Counted from the stretch's first letter, positions 43,176-54,459 are shown. The stretch is DNA of 64,000 bases from Acanthosepion lycidas (GCA_963932145.1 OZ010574.1:77765643-77829642), one strand, 5' to 3'. Translations and numbers: made by a program. The notes: generated from the sequence alone by a model not told the origin.

Positions 43176-44720
43176 TGGAAGAAAAAAAAAAAAAAACTAT
43201 ACTGTTATCAAGTCCTGTGATTATTTTTTTTTATCGATAGTAGAAGTCTCTAAGTATGCAAACAATCAAACTGACAGAGTTGAGCAGATATCTTCACTTG
43301 AAATAAATTTCACGTTTTCAAATCGAAATATAAAAAGCTGTTTTTATCTTTAACTGAGAAAAAGACTCTAATATTTTTATATGTTATAAACATTTTACAA
43401 CAACTATGTGACTCGTAATATAGCATCTTTTGCTTAGTTTCTGGGAAGAAATATTTTGCAGTTAGAATCTTTGCCTATTCTGCACATATGTACATATACG
43501 TGAAGGTATGTTTTATGCTATTTATATTTGAACTATTGTTTTCATTTCGTTGTTTGTTATTATTAGTTTAAATAACGATAACTACTCATCCAAGAAATTC
43601 AGAGAGTTTGAAATTTTTGAAATATCACTACGGTATAGCAGAAAAATTGCCCCAAGCACTCAATAAAGACAGCAGGAAGCATTTAAAAAATAATAATACT
43701 AATGTAATTTTCTGTGAGGTAATGACGTGGTATCTCTGAGAAGTGGGATTGCTAGATTGAAGTCAACGACCAGGGCGGAAGTTTTTCCCAATGTAATCAA
43801 CAGTCGAGACCAAGGTGAGCCTTCAGGTTGGGGGATATCGACCACAGCCTTGAGAGTAAATCTTGATCTTGATGGTAACCACGGTGGTCTGGAGGAACTT
43901 GAGGACCAACGCGGGGCATAGGGCTACATTAGCGGTGGTCGTTGACATTATTGGTTACCGTTGACCAGGATCAACAAGTGGAGTTACACTATGACCACAC
44001 TCGGTCATCGAACTGATGATGACAATGAAGTTATTTTATCTATCATCGTCGATATCAAACCAGAAACAAACCTGCCCTATTTCCTTTCGTCTGATAATTT
44101 CTGGCTTACACGTAATGACAGAGAAGCGAAGGAGGAACGGGAATGTTGCTTTCTGGATGATTACTAGTCAATTTATAGATGTATTCCATAGTCAAAGCGA
44201 TGCCCATTATGACAGGTAATTTAAATCACGTCACTAGTATACGCTTACATCATTCAATCAGTTATTTCACCGACGTTTCCATTGAATATACCATCAGTAG
44301 CTCTGCTATTTATTGTTTAATTATCAAAAGAATAAAAAAGGGCAGCAGTAACAAAGCGAGTTTAATGAGAAAATAGATTTCGGTATTTTTGTTTAGAAAT
44401 TCAACAGTTAGGATTCAAGATTTTGATGTGAATATTGCACTATATATTCACATTCTATTTCTTCCCTGGTGGAAGGGTATGGCAATCGAGATAAATCGTT
44501 TCCCGTGTTCTCTTTACGCTTTCCAGTTTCTACGCATTCTTCATCATTTGATCTATTTCAACTACGATCCTGGGAGAAAGTTCTTAGTAAGCTTTATCAA
44601 AAATATCCAGACTTGATTCTTTGAATGAACGAGAGCCACAACAAGTTATTGAGAAAATAGGTGTTTATGTCAACAGTGATATCAATGGTAGAATTTATTA
44701 ACCAATATCTCTCTCTCACT
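43176..44720. other. No gene seen
   Basis: AT-rich DNA with several short overlapping frames and no motif. A GC-richer patch at 43735-43920 reads open but is unrecognised. Confidence 0.35.
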
Positions 44721-44723
44721 CTT

Positions 44724-44806
<83 letters not shown>
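44705..44806. repeat. CT, TA and GT microsatellites
   Basis: CT run at 44708-44739, (TA)n at 44740-44765 and (GT)n at 44766-44806, directly next to a SINE. Confidence 0.95.
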
Positions 44807-44807
<1 letters not shown>

Positions 44808-44808
<1 letters not shown>

Positions 44809-44935
44809 CGGCCTGAATGTCTGAGAAATTTCGTAGAAAATATGTGTCCTCCGACAGGTATCGAACCTGTATCCTAGACGGAACCAACATATGGCCTGAC
44901 GTGCTATAACATTTAGCTACAGAGGAAAAGTTCGA
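44808..44935 (-). repeat. tRNA-derived SINE, family 2
   Basis: On the minus strand CCTCTGTAGCTAAATG is the A-box side, then TTATAGCACGTCAGGCC, GGATACAGGTTCGATACCTG with the B box, and GGAGGACACATATTTTC, AAATTTCTCAGACATTCAGG. The same order occurs in the copy split by the gypsy element and in the copy at 48525-48700. Confidence 0.85.
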
Positions 44936-44944
44936 GAAAAGATC

Positions 44945-45021
44945 GTAGGAAATATCTTGTTTTAAAAACAGTAATTTGATTTTGCTAACCAGACGCTTCC
45001 TCTGTAGCTAAATGGTACACG
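44945..45021 (+). repeat. SINE family 2, left part, interrupted
   Basis: TTTTGCTAACCAGACGC, then CCTCTGTAGCTAAATGG (A box) and the first ACACG. The SINE resumes at 48250, after the retrotransposon. The upstream word GCTAACC is also present in the copy at 48525-48700, so the repeat extends about 60 bp upstream of the A box. Confidence 0.85.
45017..45021. repeat. Target site duplication, left copy (ACACG)
   Basis: ACACG directly precedes the LTR start TG and is repeated at 48250-48254 directly after the 3' LTR. Five bases is the usual size for Ty3/gypsy integration. Confidence 0.85.
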
Positions 45022-45281
45022 TGTTATAGTAGAACACACCTATTCTATTGTTAATAGACTCTCCCACCTATAATAAGTAGGAGTAGTAAGAGTGACGAGG
45101 GAGTCGGTCAGTGAGTCGATGTCGTACGACAGTTAGTTTAATACGAAAGCATCAGCGACCACCACAAGATTACTCTGCGTTTTGCCTATTATATCAAGTT
45201 CCTAACGTTTTGTACGTCGAACCTATTTTAGGACCGACTTAGTACAAATACAAGCCTCCACTGCCAAATAACTCCACAACA
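45022..45281 (+). repeat. 5' LTR of gypsy element
   Basis: 260 bp starting TGTTATAGTAGAACACACC and ending CCACAACA (TG...CA). It matches the 3' LTR almost throughout, including GACGAGGGAGTCGGTCAGTG and TACAAATACAAGCCTCCACT. It differs by an 8-base segment near its start, a CCACCTA-type insertion near 45062 and scattered substitutions. Confidence 0.95.
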
Positions 45282-45693
45282 AATATTTGGCGACGAGGGA
45301 TTCTAATTCATACGGTGGAAGAAAAAAAATCGCTCGCCACAATAACATTTGGCGACGAAATTCATACTCGTACGGTGGAAAAAATTCGCTCGCCATAACA
45401 ATTTTTGGTGAAGAAATTCATACTCATACGGAGGAAGAAAAAATTCGCTCGCCACAATAATTTCGGCGACAAAATTTTGGATTCACACTTAAAAAAAAAC
45501 AAAAAAACTTGGCAAAGTTTTTCGCAAGCCAAGACGTCAACCTAGTAACGAAAAAATCTGTCGTATTCTCAACTGAGAAAAGAAATATTTTTTTCTCCCC
45601 GATAATACAGTTTGCTCAAATAGGTCACGAATTGCAAATTCGTAGGACCCCCACCTCTACAGTATTTAGGTATTGTGTAAACTTTTTGCGAAG

Positions 45694-46440
45694 ATGGAGG
45701 AATGCAAAAATATATTCTAGGAATTCTTTAAGTTCCAGTCGGAACAACAGATGACAATATTAGAGCAACAGAAAACATTCCAGATGCAACTACAGGAGGA
45801 AACTTTCATTAGGCAAATGCAATTTCAACAAAAAAATGGAACAGATGCATAGGGAGTTTCAAAACAAATTTCTGGAAATAACCGAGAAGAGGAAAGAGAA
45901 AAATCTACAAAATGATTCTTTCCCAGAGAATACAATATGGAATTCAATTGAAATATTCACGTACAGTCCAGATGAAGAGATAACTTTTGAGGAGTATTAT
46001 AAAAAATATACAGACGTGTATAACGAGGACTGCCACTCGTGGTCTGAAGGAAAGAAGGTTAGGCTTCTTTTAAGCAAATTAGGAACTGCTGAGCATAACA
46101 AATTGGTAAACTATATTTTACTGAAAAAAAAACTAGCGAGTTGACATTTACCGAGGCGGTAAATATATTAAGTGAATTATTTAATAAAAAGACATCTTTG
46201 TTTCACAAGAGGTGGAAATGTTTGAATCTGATGAAAGATGACGAACAAGACTATATAACGTACGCAGCCAATGTGAATAAGCATTGTGAAGAATTCAAGC
46301 TGGCAGAGTTAAGCGCAGGCAATTTTAAGTGCTTGGTGTTTGTTCAGGGGCTGGTATCGGAAAGAGACGCAGAGTTGAGAAAATTAGTACTGGCAAAATT
46401 GGAAAACGATTGAAGTCTTACGATACAGAAGTTGGCAGAA
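45694..46440 (+). pseudogene. gag: Gag capsid region of the gypsy element
   Basis: The frame begins MEECKNIF, then has a glutamine-rich coiled-coil-like stretch (SEQQMTILEQQKTFQMQLQE). It shifts into MEQMHREFQNKFLEI with FTYSPDEEITFEEYYKKY and KVRLLLSKLGTAEHNKLVNY (about 45955-46115). It shifts again into FTEAVNILSELFNKKTSLF (46145-46205), DYITYAANVNKHCEEF and FKCLVFVQGL (46325-46350). These are the usual landmarks, in order, of metazoan Ty3/gypsy Gag. One stop and two frameshifts break it. Confidence 0.9.
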
Positions 46441-46616
46441 GACTGCACAAGATATGTTAGCATAAAGAAAGATTAAAAAAAAAGGATAGAACAGTCTGGC
46501 GTTTCGCATGTAAGGAAAATACGCTACAAAGAAGAAAGTCAGCCTACCAAAAAGAATTCTAAAATTGCGGATTAACAAACAAAAACTGAAATACCAGAGA
46601 AAAATAAACAAAAAAT

Positions 46617-46745
46617 CCCGAAGCCATATTTTGCTTGCGGTGAACTACACTGGTACAGATATTGCAATTTTAGGAATAAAAAATGTTTCAACTGTAAAAG
46701 AGTGGGTCATAAAAGCTCGCACTGCAGGTCAAAAAAAAAAAAGAC
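46617..46745 (+). pseudogene. Gag zinc knuckles
   Basis: CFNCKRVGHKSSHC is an intact CCHC knuckle (C-x2-C-x4-H-x4-C). The preceding CGELHWYRYC keeps only part of a first knuckle. Nucleocapsid end of Gag, which binds the element RNA. Confidence 0.88.
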
Positions 46746-46824
46746 AATAAAATAAGAAAATTAAAGTCCAACGAGGTGAACGATGGAATAACCAGAAAAT
46801 TTGTTACCGTCGAAATAAGTAATA

Positions 46825-47095
46825 AAAAAAAAAATGCAACTAGACACTGGTTCCGACCTATCTATCATAAATTTGCATACGTGGAAGAAGTTGGGGAAAC
46901 CAACTTTAATGAAGACAAAGAAGAAAAAGACAGGAGAAAAAATACAATTTATTGGAGAATTTGTTACAAACGTCACGTTAAATAAAAAAAACGCGAAAAG
47001 CTAAACTATTTGTCATAGAAAATATCACAAACTTACTTGGTATGGATTGGATAACAGAATTCAAATTGTGGGATCTACCGATAAATTCTTTGTGT
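46825..47095 (+). pseudogene. Gypsy aspartic protease
   Basis: LDTGSDLSIINL holds an intact DTGS active site (about 46838-46870). GEFVTNVTLN (about 46955-46985) and NLLGMDWITEF (about 47030-47060) mark the remaining strands. A frameshift lies in the A-rich run near 46985, so the protease is not one open frame. Confidence 0.88.
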
Positions 47096-47099
47096 TACA

Positions 47100-47395
47100 A
47101 GGTAGAAAGTTTAAACACCGAGGCCAAAAATTAGTAAAGAAACTTAAGGAAACATTTCCTACTGTTTTTTCTCCAGGGTTGGGAACGTGTACCAAGATGG
47201 AGACAAAATTCCAGCTAAAAGAAAACGTTCAGGCGGTATTCAAAAAGAAAAGGAATGTGCTGTTCGCTTCAATTGAACAGATAGATAAAGAATTGGACAG
47301 ATTAGAGAAAACCGGTGTATTTAAAAAAGTTGAGTATAGTGAATGGGCTACACCGACGGTATACGTGAAAAAAACAAACAAACCAGCAAGTAAAG
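47100..47395 (+). pseudogene. Gypsy reverse transcriptase, N-terminal part only
   Basis: FPTVFSPGLGTCTKMETKF, then FASIEQIDKELDRLEKTGVF and WATPTVYVKKTNK are the classical first 100 residues of gypsy RT. The frame then joins unrelated downstream sequence near 47385-47410, well before the catalytic YxDD box. Confidence 0.9.
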
Positions 47396-47890
47396 ATGAA
47401 GCCGACACCAAGAAAAACTGGAGAGCGAGTTACCCGCAGCCAAGGACATGCAGTATTATTAAATGATTTTAGTCAACTGAAGACACCACAGAAAACGTTA
47501 AGAAGCACAAGATCAACAAAAGGGAAGCTAGAGGCTGAACAAATAGAACCACAAGAAGAACCTACAGAAACTGTGACACCATCCTTAAGAAGCGGAAGGT
47601 TGTTTCTGGTAACACTATGGAGGTACCAAAAAAAAATAGAAAAGCGGATTGGCAATATGATGTACTTGGTGAAAGGCGAAAAATTCACGTGCAGTAATCA
47701 GATCAGACGACGTTTTTCAGACTTGGTTGACAGCGGTCCCGCGGAAGAAACGCCGATGGAGTTGATTTTCGATACGTTTGACTTAACAACGCCTGCAACG
47801 TTTTTACCTGAGGTACACCGATCCAGGAGAAAAAGAAAGGCAACTGATCATTTAAAAGTGGATCCAAAACATAGGAGATACGCTACGTAG
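47396..47890 (+). pseudogene. Integrase C-terminal end after the deletion
   Basis: A 164-codon open frame. Early residues are basic and Ser/Thr-rich. MYLVKGEKFTCSNQIRRRF (about 47655-47720) matches the usual gypsy integrase end, where a strand of G..Y.V......WTRH.NQLR precedes the tail. An acidic stretch and a basic RSRRKRKATDH end follow. The RT catalytic core, RNase H and integrase catalytic domain, about 2 kb in a complete element, are missing before it. Confidence 0.75.
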
Positions 47891-48003
47891 GAGATGTTGC
47901 TAAAAAAATGAAGTTTTTTTTTGTTTTTTCTTCATATTTCCTGTAAAAAATAAATAAAGAAAACTGTTTTACTCCTACGGAGTAAAATTTTAGGAGGGGG
48001 GGG

Positions 48004-48249
48004 TGGAACACACCTATTCTATAGTTAATAGACTCTCCCTATAAGTAGGAGTAGTAAGAGTGACGAGGGAGTCGGTCAGTGAGTCGATGTCGGACGACAG
48101 TTAGTCGAATACGAAAGTATCAGCGACCACCACAAGATTACTCGGCGTAATGCCTATTATATCAAGTTCCTAACGCTTTGTACGTCGAACCTATTTTAGG
48201 ACCGACTTAGTACAAATACAAGCCTCCACTGCCAAATAACTCCACAACA
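48004..48249 (+). repeat. 3' LTR of gypsy element
   Basis: 246 bp starting TGGAACACACC directly after the purine tract and ending CCACAACA. Differences from the 5' LTR are few and scattered. Confidence 0.95.
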
Positions 48250-48355
48250 ACACGTCAGGCCAAATGACGGTTCCGTGTAGAATACAGGTTCGATTCCTGT
48301 CGGAGGACAAATATTTTCTGTGAAATTTCTCGGACATACAGGTCAGTAAATGTAA
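48250..48355 (+). repeat. SINE family 2, right part, resumed
   Basis: ACACGTCAGGCC continues the SINE cut at 45021; then come TACAGGTTCGATTCCTGTCG with a perfect B box, GGAGGACAAATATTTTC and GAAATTTCTCGGACATAC. Confidence 0.9.
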
Positions 48356-48377
48356 TTAATACTGTCTATTATAAACA

Positions 48378-48378
48378 G

Positions 48379-48431
<53 letters not shown>
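48378..48431. repeat. CT and TA microsatellites
   Basis: (CT)n then (TA)n immediately beyond the SINE, the same order as at 44708-44765. Confidence 0.95.
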
Positions 48432-48434
<3 letters not shown>

Positions 48435-48524
48435 GACATTTATATGTTTATACATTCTTTTTATAGATACAAATATTTAAGTAAATGCTCTGTTTATAAC
48501 AAACAGTATTAAACAACATTTTCC

Positions 48525-48700
48525 GGCCTGAATGTCCGAGAAATTTTCATAGAAAATATTCGTCCTCTGACAGGAATCGAACCTGTATCCTATACGAACC
48601 GTCATGTAGCCTGGCGTGCCTTTAACCGATTTGGTCACAGAGGAGCGTTTGGTTAGCAAGGTCAATTTTACTGTCTTTAAACTACAATCTTCCGAACGAG
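48525..48700 (-). repeat. tRNA-derived SINE, family 2
   Basis: Minus-strand copy: GCTAACCAAACGCTCCTCTG, CACGCCAGGC, GATACAGGTTCGATTCCTGT (B box), then GGACGAATATTTTCTATG. The order matches the other two copies. Confidence 0.87.
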
Positions 48701-48764
48701 TGGCTGGTACAGATTTACAACAGCAAGGATAGAACGAAGAGACACTCAAGCGAATAGTACAGAA

Positions 48765-49915
48765 TGAAGATGGCTATTTGGAACGTCAGAAAATCTTTTG
48801 GCTACAAAAACTGGTATAGCGGAGGAGCTGGCGCAGTACAATATTTATATAGCTGCACTTTGAAACTTATTGAGTGGCTAGGACCAGCTGCCAGAATATA
48901 GCGTAGGTCACACTTTTTTTTGGAAGGGTAATCCGAAGGGCGAAAACGAGAGCGGTGTGTCGGTTTTGCCATTCATACTGAGTTAACCAAGCATCTTGTG
49001 TATTCTCAAGGCATTACTGATAGAATCATGTTCCTTAGAGTTCCGCTATCTTGCGAACGTTATATGACAGTCTTTTCTGTTTATGCTCCAACTCTCATCA
49101 GTTCTAAGAAAGTTATCACGACTTTCTACCAAGATCTCAGTATTACCATCACAAAGGTTCCAAAACAGGCAAGATTCTCCTATTTGTCGATTTCAATGCC
49201 AGGGTCGGTAAGGATCAAAAGATTCGGGAAAGCATAGCCTTGGACAAATGAACAGTAATGGGCTCCACTTTTTCAGTTTTGTACTTAATTTAAACTAGTC
49301 AATCTGCAACTCATTTTCCATAAAATTACTTGGATTCATCTAAGATTCAAGCAAGTGCACATTCTTGATTACATCATTTATCGTACGCGAGACCTTCAGG
49401 GGTGTATGCACTGTTCGAGTCATATATGGTGTTGAATGTGTGAAAGGCGGTAGATTAGGATCGTGGTAAGATGAAAGTCTGCATTAAAGATATAATGGGA
49501 GAAGGATTTCCGAATATATCGATGTTTCAGGGAATCTGCTATTTGCGATGATCTCCAAATCTTGAGGACACCGAATTCGACGTCACCTGCGACCAGTTTA
49601 AAACCAACGTCGACAAAACTAATGTTGAAAACACAAGGATTGCTTTGATTAACATGATCCTGGGATAAATAATGTTTTCAAGGTCCAAAATGCTTGCACA
49701 TCAGAAGCTTTTGAGTCATTTGGACAAGTACCGTGCATCAGCCTTCAAAAACACTAAATCATCGATGTCGAACTTAAAGTTTTTGTTCAGTGTTGTAACA
49801 AAATCTCAGCTGATGAAGGCTAAAATATTGTGTACACCATTTCTAAAATTGAAGCTTAAAAATAATACTGCGCACGAAACAATGAAGTTGTCAGGCTGGC
49901 CAAGAATCCACTAAA
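48765..49915 (+). pseudogene. RTE-like LINE, endonuclease domain
   Basis: Pieces in order: AIWNVRKSF for the T.N.R box and EELAQYNIYIAAL near 48790-48860; QLPEYSVGHTFFWKGNPKGENESGV (48885-48955); FAI..ELTKHLVYSQGITDRIMFLRVPL (48965-49050); YMTVFSVYAPTL (49060-49095); FYQDLSITITKVPKQ (49120-49170); LFVDFNARVGKD in place of GDFNARVG (about 49180-49220); and later a degraded domain end with STFSVLYLI. These are AP-endonuclease landmarks of the craniofacial-development-protein-like LINEs. It is broken by frameshifts, and the sequence after 49440 is only faintly LINE-like. Confidence 0.78.
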
Positions 49916-49964
49916 CAAAAAGAGCAAGGTCACTCTGAATTTCCAAAAAGAAAAAAGAAATTAA

Positions 49965-49985
49965 CAAAAAAAAAAAAAAAAAAAA
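49965..49985. repeat. Poly-A run
   Basis: A run of A residues between the two LINE pieces, probably a retroposon tail. Confidence 0.85.
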
Positions 49986-50004
49986 TGAAATATTTAGTGA
50001 AGTT

Positions 50005-50630
50005 GATTCATTGTGTCATGCTAGAGAATATTTCTCGTCAAAATCTATGTTATATATTTATAAGTCTATCATTTTTTCTTGTTTTGAATATTGCTGACAC
50101 ATCTGGCTTGGAGCTTCTGCTATATATTTAGGGATTCTTGATAACACACCAAGAAGAATCTGCAATGATACTGGTCCTGACCAGTATCTTCAATCCCTTT
50201 TCCTCCGCCATAACGTAACTTCTCCATAACTTTGCTATAAATCCTTTCATGGTAATTGTTCTAATGAACTTTCTGTTATGGTACCTAGACTTTATGAATT
50301 TAAATCTAATACCAGTGGCGGTAAGTTCTCATCATTTTGTAGTTGAAATGGCTGCTAGATGTAACCGTAAATTCTATGTTAACAATTTTTTTTTATCGCA
50401 CTTCTCGCTTATGGAGCTATTCTGGCTTCTTCCTTCCCATTCAATTTTGATCTTAAAAAACCTAAATGCAATGTCAGTCGTTATCTTCTGTCTTTTTAAT
50501 TATTGTCCTTTTAGTATTCCTTCCCTTGATAGTGTTTTTTCTCATATTTGCTTCCGTCTCAGTGACATTGTTGCCTTGAAATGATTCAAAAAATGTTTTA
50601 TAAATGAAATAAATAGGAATTAAAAACTAA
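50005..50630 (+). pseudogene. LINE family A 3' end (RT C-terminus and 3' UTR)
   Basis: Third copy of the 3' tail: VDSLCHAR-like start, LNIADTSGLELLLYI, ..NFLCYGT then YEFK, MAARCNRKFYVNNFF, and a FDLKKPKCNVSRYL-type end in shifted frames. The UTR word GTCTCAGTGACATTGTTGCC and an A-rich tail end it. Confidence 0.78.
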
Positions 50631-52439
50631 CATAGATTTTCTTTTCGAACCTTTATAAGAAATGTTATTAAAACATGTTATTAAAAATCATTGCTCAATA
50701 ACAATTTATCTTTTCAATATCTAGTTATCAATTTTTAATGATCGACCTAATGATTCATTATCAAGATATCATTATCAAGATATCATTATTCACTATGAAG
50801 ATTATTTACGATCTGTTAATGCAGTTCTCTGTTCTCTGCAAATTTCCTATTATTATCATTGGTTCTTGCGCTCAAAGAGACTTTAGATTTCTCAAATCAT
50901 TTTCACTATTTTTGCAATGGCCTTAATTCTGTCAAATCTCTAAGCAACACTTTTATAATTATTTCCCTCGGTCAATTTGGCAAGAATATTTCTATAACTA
51001 TTCCTCACATTGCTTCCTTTATTTTCTATCACTCTTTCTGTTTGTCTGTTTTAGACACTCTTTTCCCTTTAATTTCCATTTTTTGGTGGGAAGCTCTTCA
51101 GGGCACGGAGCGCCAATTAGCGAGGATATTATTCGCACTAAAATTACAACAGTTATTTCCATGCAACCTGTCACAATTCTCCCTTCAGGCGTACTTACGA
51201 ATATTTTTGCTACATGATCTCAATTGAACAGTTACAATTTTAGTTATATTCTATTTTTTTTAAAAGACGGATTTGGAGGACATTCCAAGCGCTATATTTA
51301 TTGCACTAGTTATAATTATCTTTGAATATGGCAATTTTGGTAATTTCGAACCAAATCTTGATCTGTTCCAACATAGTCTGGAAATCTTTATTCAGATAAC
51401 GCCATTGTTTCGATGCATCATTTTCATTTTGTGAGAAGGATTAGGTCAAGTTTTCTTTTTCTAAATAATCAAGTCACTTGCGAGGTTCTTTTTTTTTATA
51501 GCCACGACACGCATACACCTCTTTTGTGGATGTGAGTGTGCTCACATTGGATTGGTTGATTTTATCAACATGGCTGCTCTTTCTCGATTCCATGCTATTT
51601 TTTATGTTCTTAAGATATTTTCAGTGATATTTTCACCGTTAAACTATCGGAATATAATTATTCTTATTAATTAAAGAAAACATGATTCGTATTCAAACAT
51701 GATTCGTATTATTTCAAAATATTTCAACTTGTGTCTTGAGTAACGAAGTTCTACTAGTTTATTCAAATAGATCTTTCTCTGTTGTTAAGCAACAATGTTC
51801 GCCAACAGGTTTCACTTAATATCTCCTGATAGAAATCCCATGCGGTGGTTGCTTTTGACTGTATTATGTTCCTTCTCATGAAATGGCCAACAATGAATAC
51901 AAAAACAAATATACTACATCTTAAAACAACGTTAAAATACTTTTCCACCAACATAGGTTCCATTTAATTCTACGACATTTTTTCGGCGTGTTTTCCCATA
52001 GAATTATCTTATCTTCATAAAACTTCTTGTCAAATCTTTTATCTCGGATAAAAAGTATCAAGATCCTTAAAAAGATGATAATTTGGGTGCAGGTCAGATG
52101 AGTAAGGAAGTCATATAGTGAGTGAATCAGATTTTTTATAGCATGAGGTCACATAACAGGTTTTGATGTATAGCTGTGTAGGCCTTGATTATAGTGAAAA
52201 ATGCGAAATTTTATTTTCCTGTTTATTGTACTTCATAACTAATAAAGGGACTATCAGAGGAAATTATGTTAGTCTTATGTTAAATATCAAAATAGTTAAC
52301 ACTTTCGCTAATGTGAGTGTACTTACGAAAGTTGCTGTCGACATAGAGACGGAAAGTGCGACACTGAAACCGAAAGGATAGCCAAAGATGCATTCTAAAA
52401 GCTAAGCGGGTTATTAAAAAACAGAAAAAAAACTTCGTT
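50631..52439. other. No gene seen; short TATC-like patch
   Basis: About 1.8 kb of AT-rich DNA. GATATCATTATCAA is duplicated at 50764-50788. The 50859-51227 frame is rich in Phe, Leu and Ser and has no motif. Nothing else recognised. Confidence 0.4.
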
Positions 52440-52890
52440 TGAAATAAAGAAAAGCGTAGTGAAATTTACGTGATATTTGTCCCCTTATACGGCAGTGAAT
52501 GTTGGACAATCTCCTTAAAGATGAAGCAACAGAAATGTAGTTATACAGTAGGATGCTGAGGATACCATGGACCGAATATGTGAGCAACGATGAGATTTTA
52601 GAGAAAATGGACGCAAAAAGGATACTCATGCTTAACATCAGAAAGGGACAGTTGAATTTTCACACAATGAGGAAAGAAGACTTGGAAAATCTGATACTCA
52701 CAGGACAGATTCAATGCAAAAGGAACAGAGGAAAGCAACACATAACATACTTAGTGAGCGTCCGTAAATGGATGGCGGAATAGGGTTTAGAAGAGGTAAC
52801 ACAAAGACAAAATTTATTGAGTTAGAAAGGAGAGGAAATTGTAGAGAGCCATGATAGCCCACATCCTGAAGGAACACGGCGCATAAAGAA
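52440..52890 (+). pseudogene. LINE family B C-terminus (RTE-like)
   Basis: Plus strand: YTAVNVGQ (the YGCESWT block, about 52485-52510), LRIPWTEYVSNDEIL (52555-52600), LMLNIRKGQLNF (52625-52660), ENLILTGQIQCKRNRGKQH (52685-52740), SVRKWMAE, then ESHDSPHPEGT for the RAMIAHVLKGHGT end. The 52553-52783 frame holds the clearest part. Frameshifts precede and follow it. Confidence 0.85.
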
Positions 52891-53759
52891 GTTATGAATT
52901 AACTAGCGTTTAGTGCTATTTCTAAACCACTACGGGCATTTACGACATTTTTGGTGACATATTTTTTTATATTGAGCGTTGGGGTTTCGTTTATTATAGT
53001 CCGTACTGCAGAACATCCTACCAAAACCAAAATGTCGGTGCCCATGAGAAATTGCCGTCAGTGTTTTTATAGTTATTTATTTACCCGTAAATAGCAATTT
53101 CCTATTTTCCCAAAATGGAATGAAAGAGCCAAGCAAATATGCTATAAAAATGCAGCAGTAAATGAAAAATCGAACCATTACTGAAGGATTTACGTGTTGG
53201 AATGTAAGATGAGTAAGTTAATACTTATTAATTCAATGCATAACAAGATGACATGATTATATAACCGATAGATAGTCAAGTGTTACTGTCATCTAACGGT
53301 CGTGAGTTTAGTCCCTGAATCAGGTAGTGAAATAATATATCCTTTTTACTAAAAAACGAACAAGAATTGCTATCAAAGGGACAAAATAACACAATAATCA
53401 ATATTCAATATCAACCAAAAAGATGATGGACATATGAAGATGGCTGAAGGGTACTTGATAGAAAAGTTGTAATGACATCTGTAATAACCAGAAGGAGAAC
53501 AATAGTTCGAAGGTAGAATAAGTTTAACTATATTGATAATTCTTCATCCCCAAAACAATAAAAATTATCATGACTATGCGGTATATGAGATAATAGAGGG
53601 AAAAAAGAGATCTACTAGGAGTAGGCTAATTCAAAATCTAACATGCACCAACGGCTCTAATATATATGTATAAAAAAAAGAAAAAAATTTTGGTCATCAG
53701 AATTGATAAGGTAATTTATTGCGCTTCTTATTTAAAAAACAATCCCAACACATTTTCCT
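52891..53759. other. No gene; weak tRNA-like patch
   Basis: ATCTAACGGTCGTGAGTTTAG at 53291-53311 looks like a decayed B-box area of the SINE at 54030. No coding feature. Confidence 0.35.
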
Positions 53760-53880
53760 TACACACAGTTTTGTCTTTCATTCCGACCTGAGTACGACAG
53801 ACCTGAAATACATTGGCGAAACGCGTTGTCGCTTAAAATAGCTTTTCCACGTTGTCCTATTATCTTCCCAAGGGTGACAT
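53760..53880. mobile_element. Penelope-type terminus fragment
   Basis: CATTGGCGAAACGCGTTGTC at 53811-53830 followed by GCTTAAAATAGCTTTTCCACG matches the order in the foldback at 3375-3410 (GAAACGCGTCGTC, TAATTATAG, TTTTTCCTC). The CTGATGA side is absent (CTGAAATAC instead). Confidence 0.4.
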
Positions 53881-54029
53881 ATATAAATGTCCAAGTTGGG
53901 AACAGCAGGTAGTAGAGATGGAAGAATGATTTTCAGTTGCTAGGAAATGCTTGGAATTCGTAAGAAAGACGATTTGAATGGAAATAAGTCGATTGCTGAC
54001 AATACAATGGTAGATATCTTTTGTTATCT

Positions 54030-54260
54030 CTTACATGTCAATCGTTTGAATGACGTCAATATTTGTAGCCTAAGAGTAAGGCATTCTTTATGTCAGACAG
54101 GGTCCCAAAGACCAGGGATGCGAGTTCAAATCTCGTCACTAGTTAATTTTATATATTATGAACGTTACATAACGGTGGTAGAATGTCAAAACGATCTGAA
54201 TGTTGCGATAAAAAGTCGCAAAGAAGAAAAACTAGTAAAAATTAATCAATAACAATACTA
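54030..54260 (+). repeat. tRNA-derived SINE, family 3
   Basis: TAGCCTAAGAGTAAGGC is A-box-like; GCGAGTTCAAATCTCGTCAC gives a T-arm with a five-pair stem and a B box. The body TAACGGTGGTAGAATGTCAA and AACGATCTGAATGTTGCGAT follow. The body is shared with 54460-54640. Confidence 0.7.
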
Positions 54261-54459
54261 ATAAATTTAGACTGCTTAAGGATATGATATCTATTACTAT
54301 AGGTGTAAAAACACAAGTTGACGCGGGTAGAATGCAACAATATTTCAAAATTTGAATGATATCTTCTGTAACCTAATCAGTTAGGCGCTGTTCATGTCAG
54401 ATGGAAGACCATGTACAGATGAAGAATATAGCGATATGTTGAAATTTGAATGTTTACCG

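Larger units (their letters stand above)
45022..48249 (+). mobile_element. Ty3/gypsy LTR retrotransposon, internally deleted
   Basis: 3.2-kb unit with two LTRs, a primer-binding-like TTGGCGACGAGGGA just after the 5' LTR (45286-45299), gag, protease, the start of RT, the last part of integrase, and a purine tract TAGGAGGGGGGGG before the 3' LTR. Full gypsy elements of this type are about 5 kb; here most of RT, RNase H and the integrase core are gone. ACACG flanks both sides. The TTGGCGACGA word recurs at 45349-45358 and, more degenerate, downstream, so the leader carries short tandem copies. It cannot move by itself because polymerase and integrase are absent. Confidence 0.93.

Noticed and set aside
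49808-49820. CTGATGA near 49.8 kb as a ribozyme
   Set aside because: It lies in a LINE-like stretch with no GAAA box or pairing arms in the needed order.
54083-54150. Functional tRNA gene at the good T-arm
   Set aside because: Only the T-arm folds well and the same body follows in a second copy, so it is a SINE.
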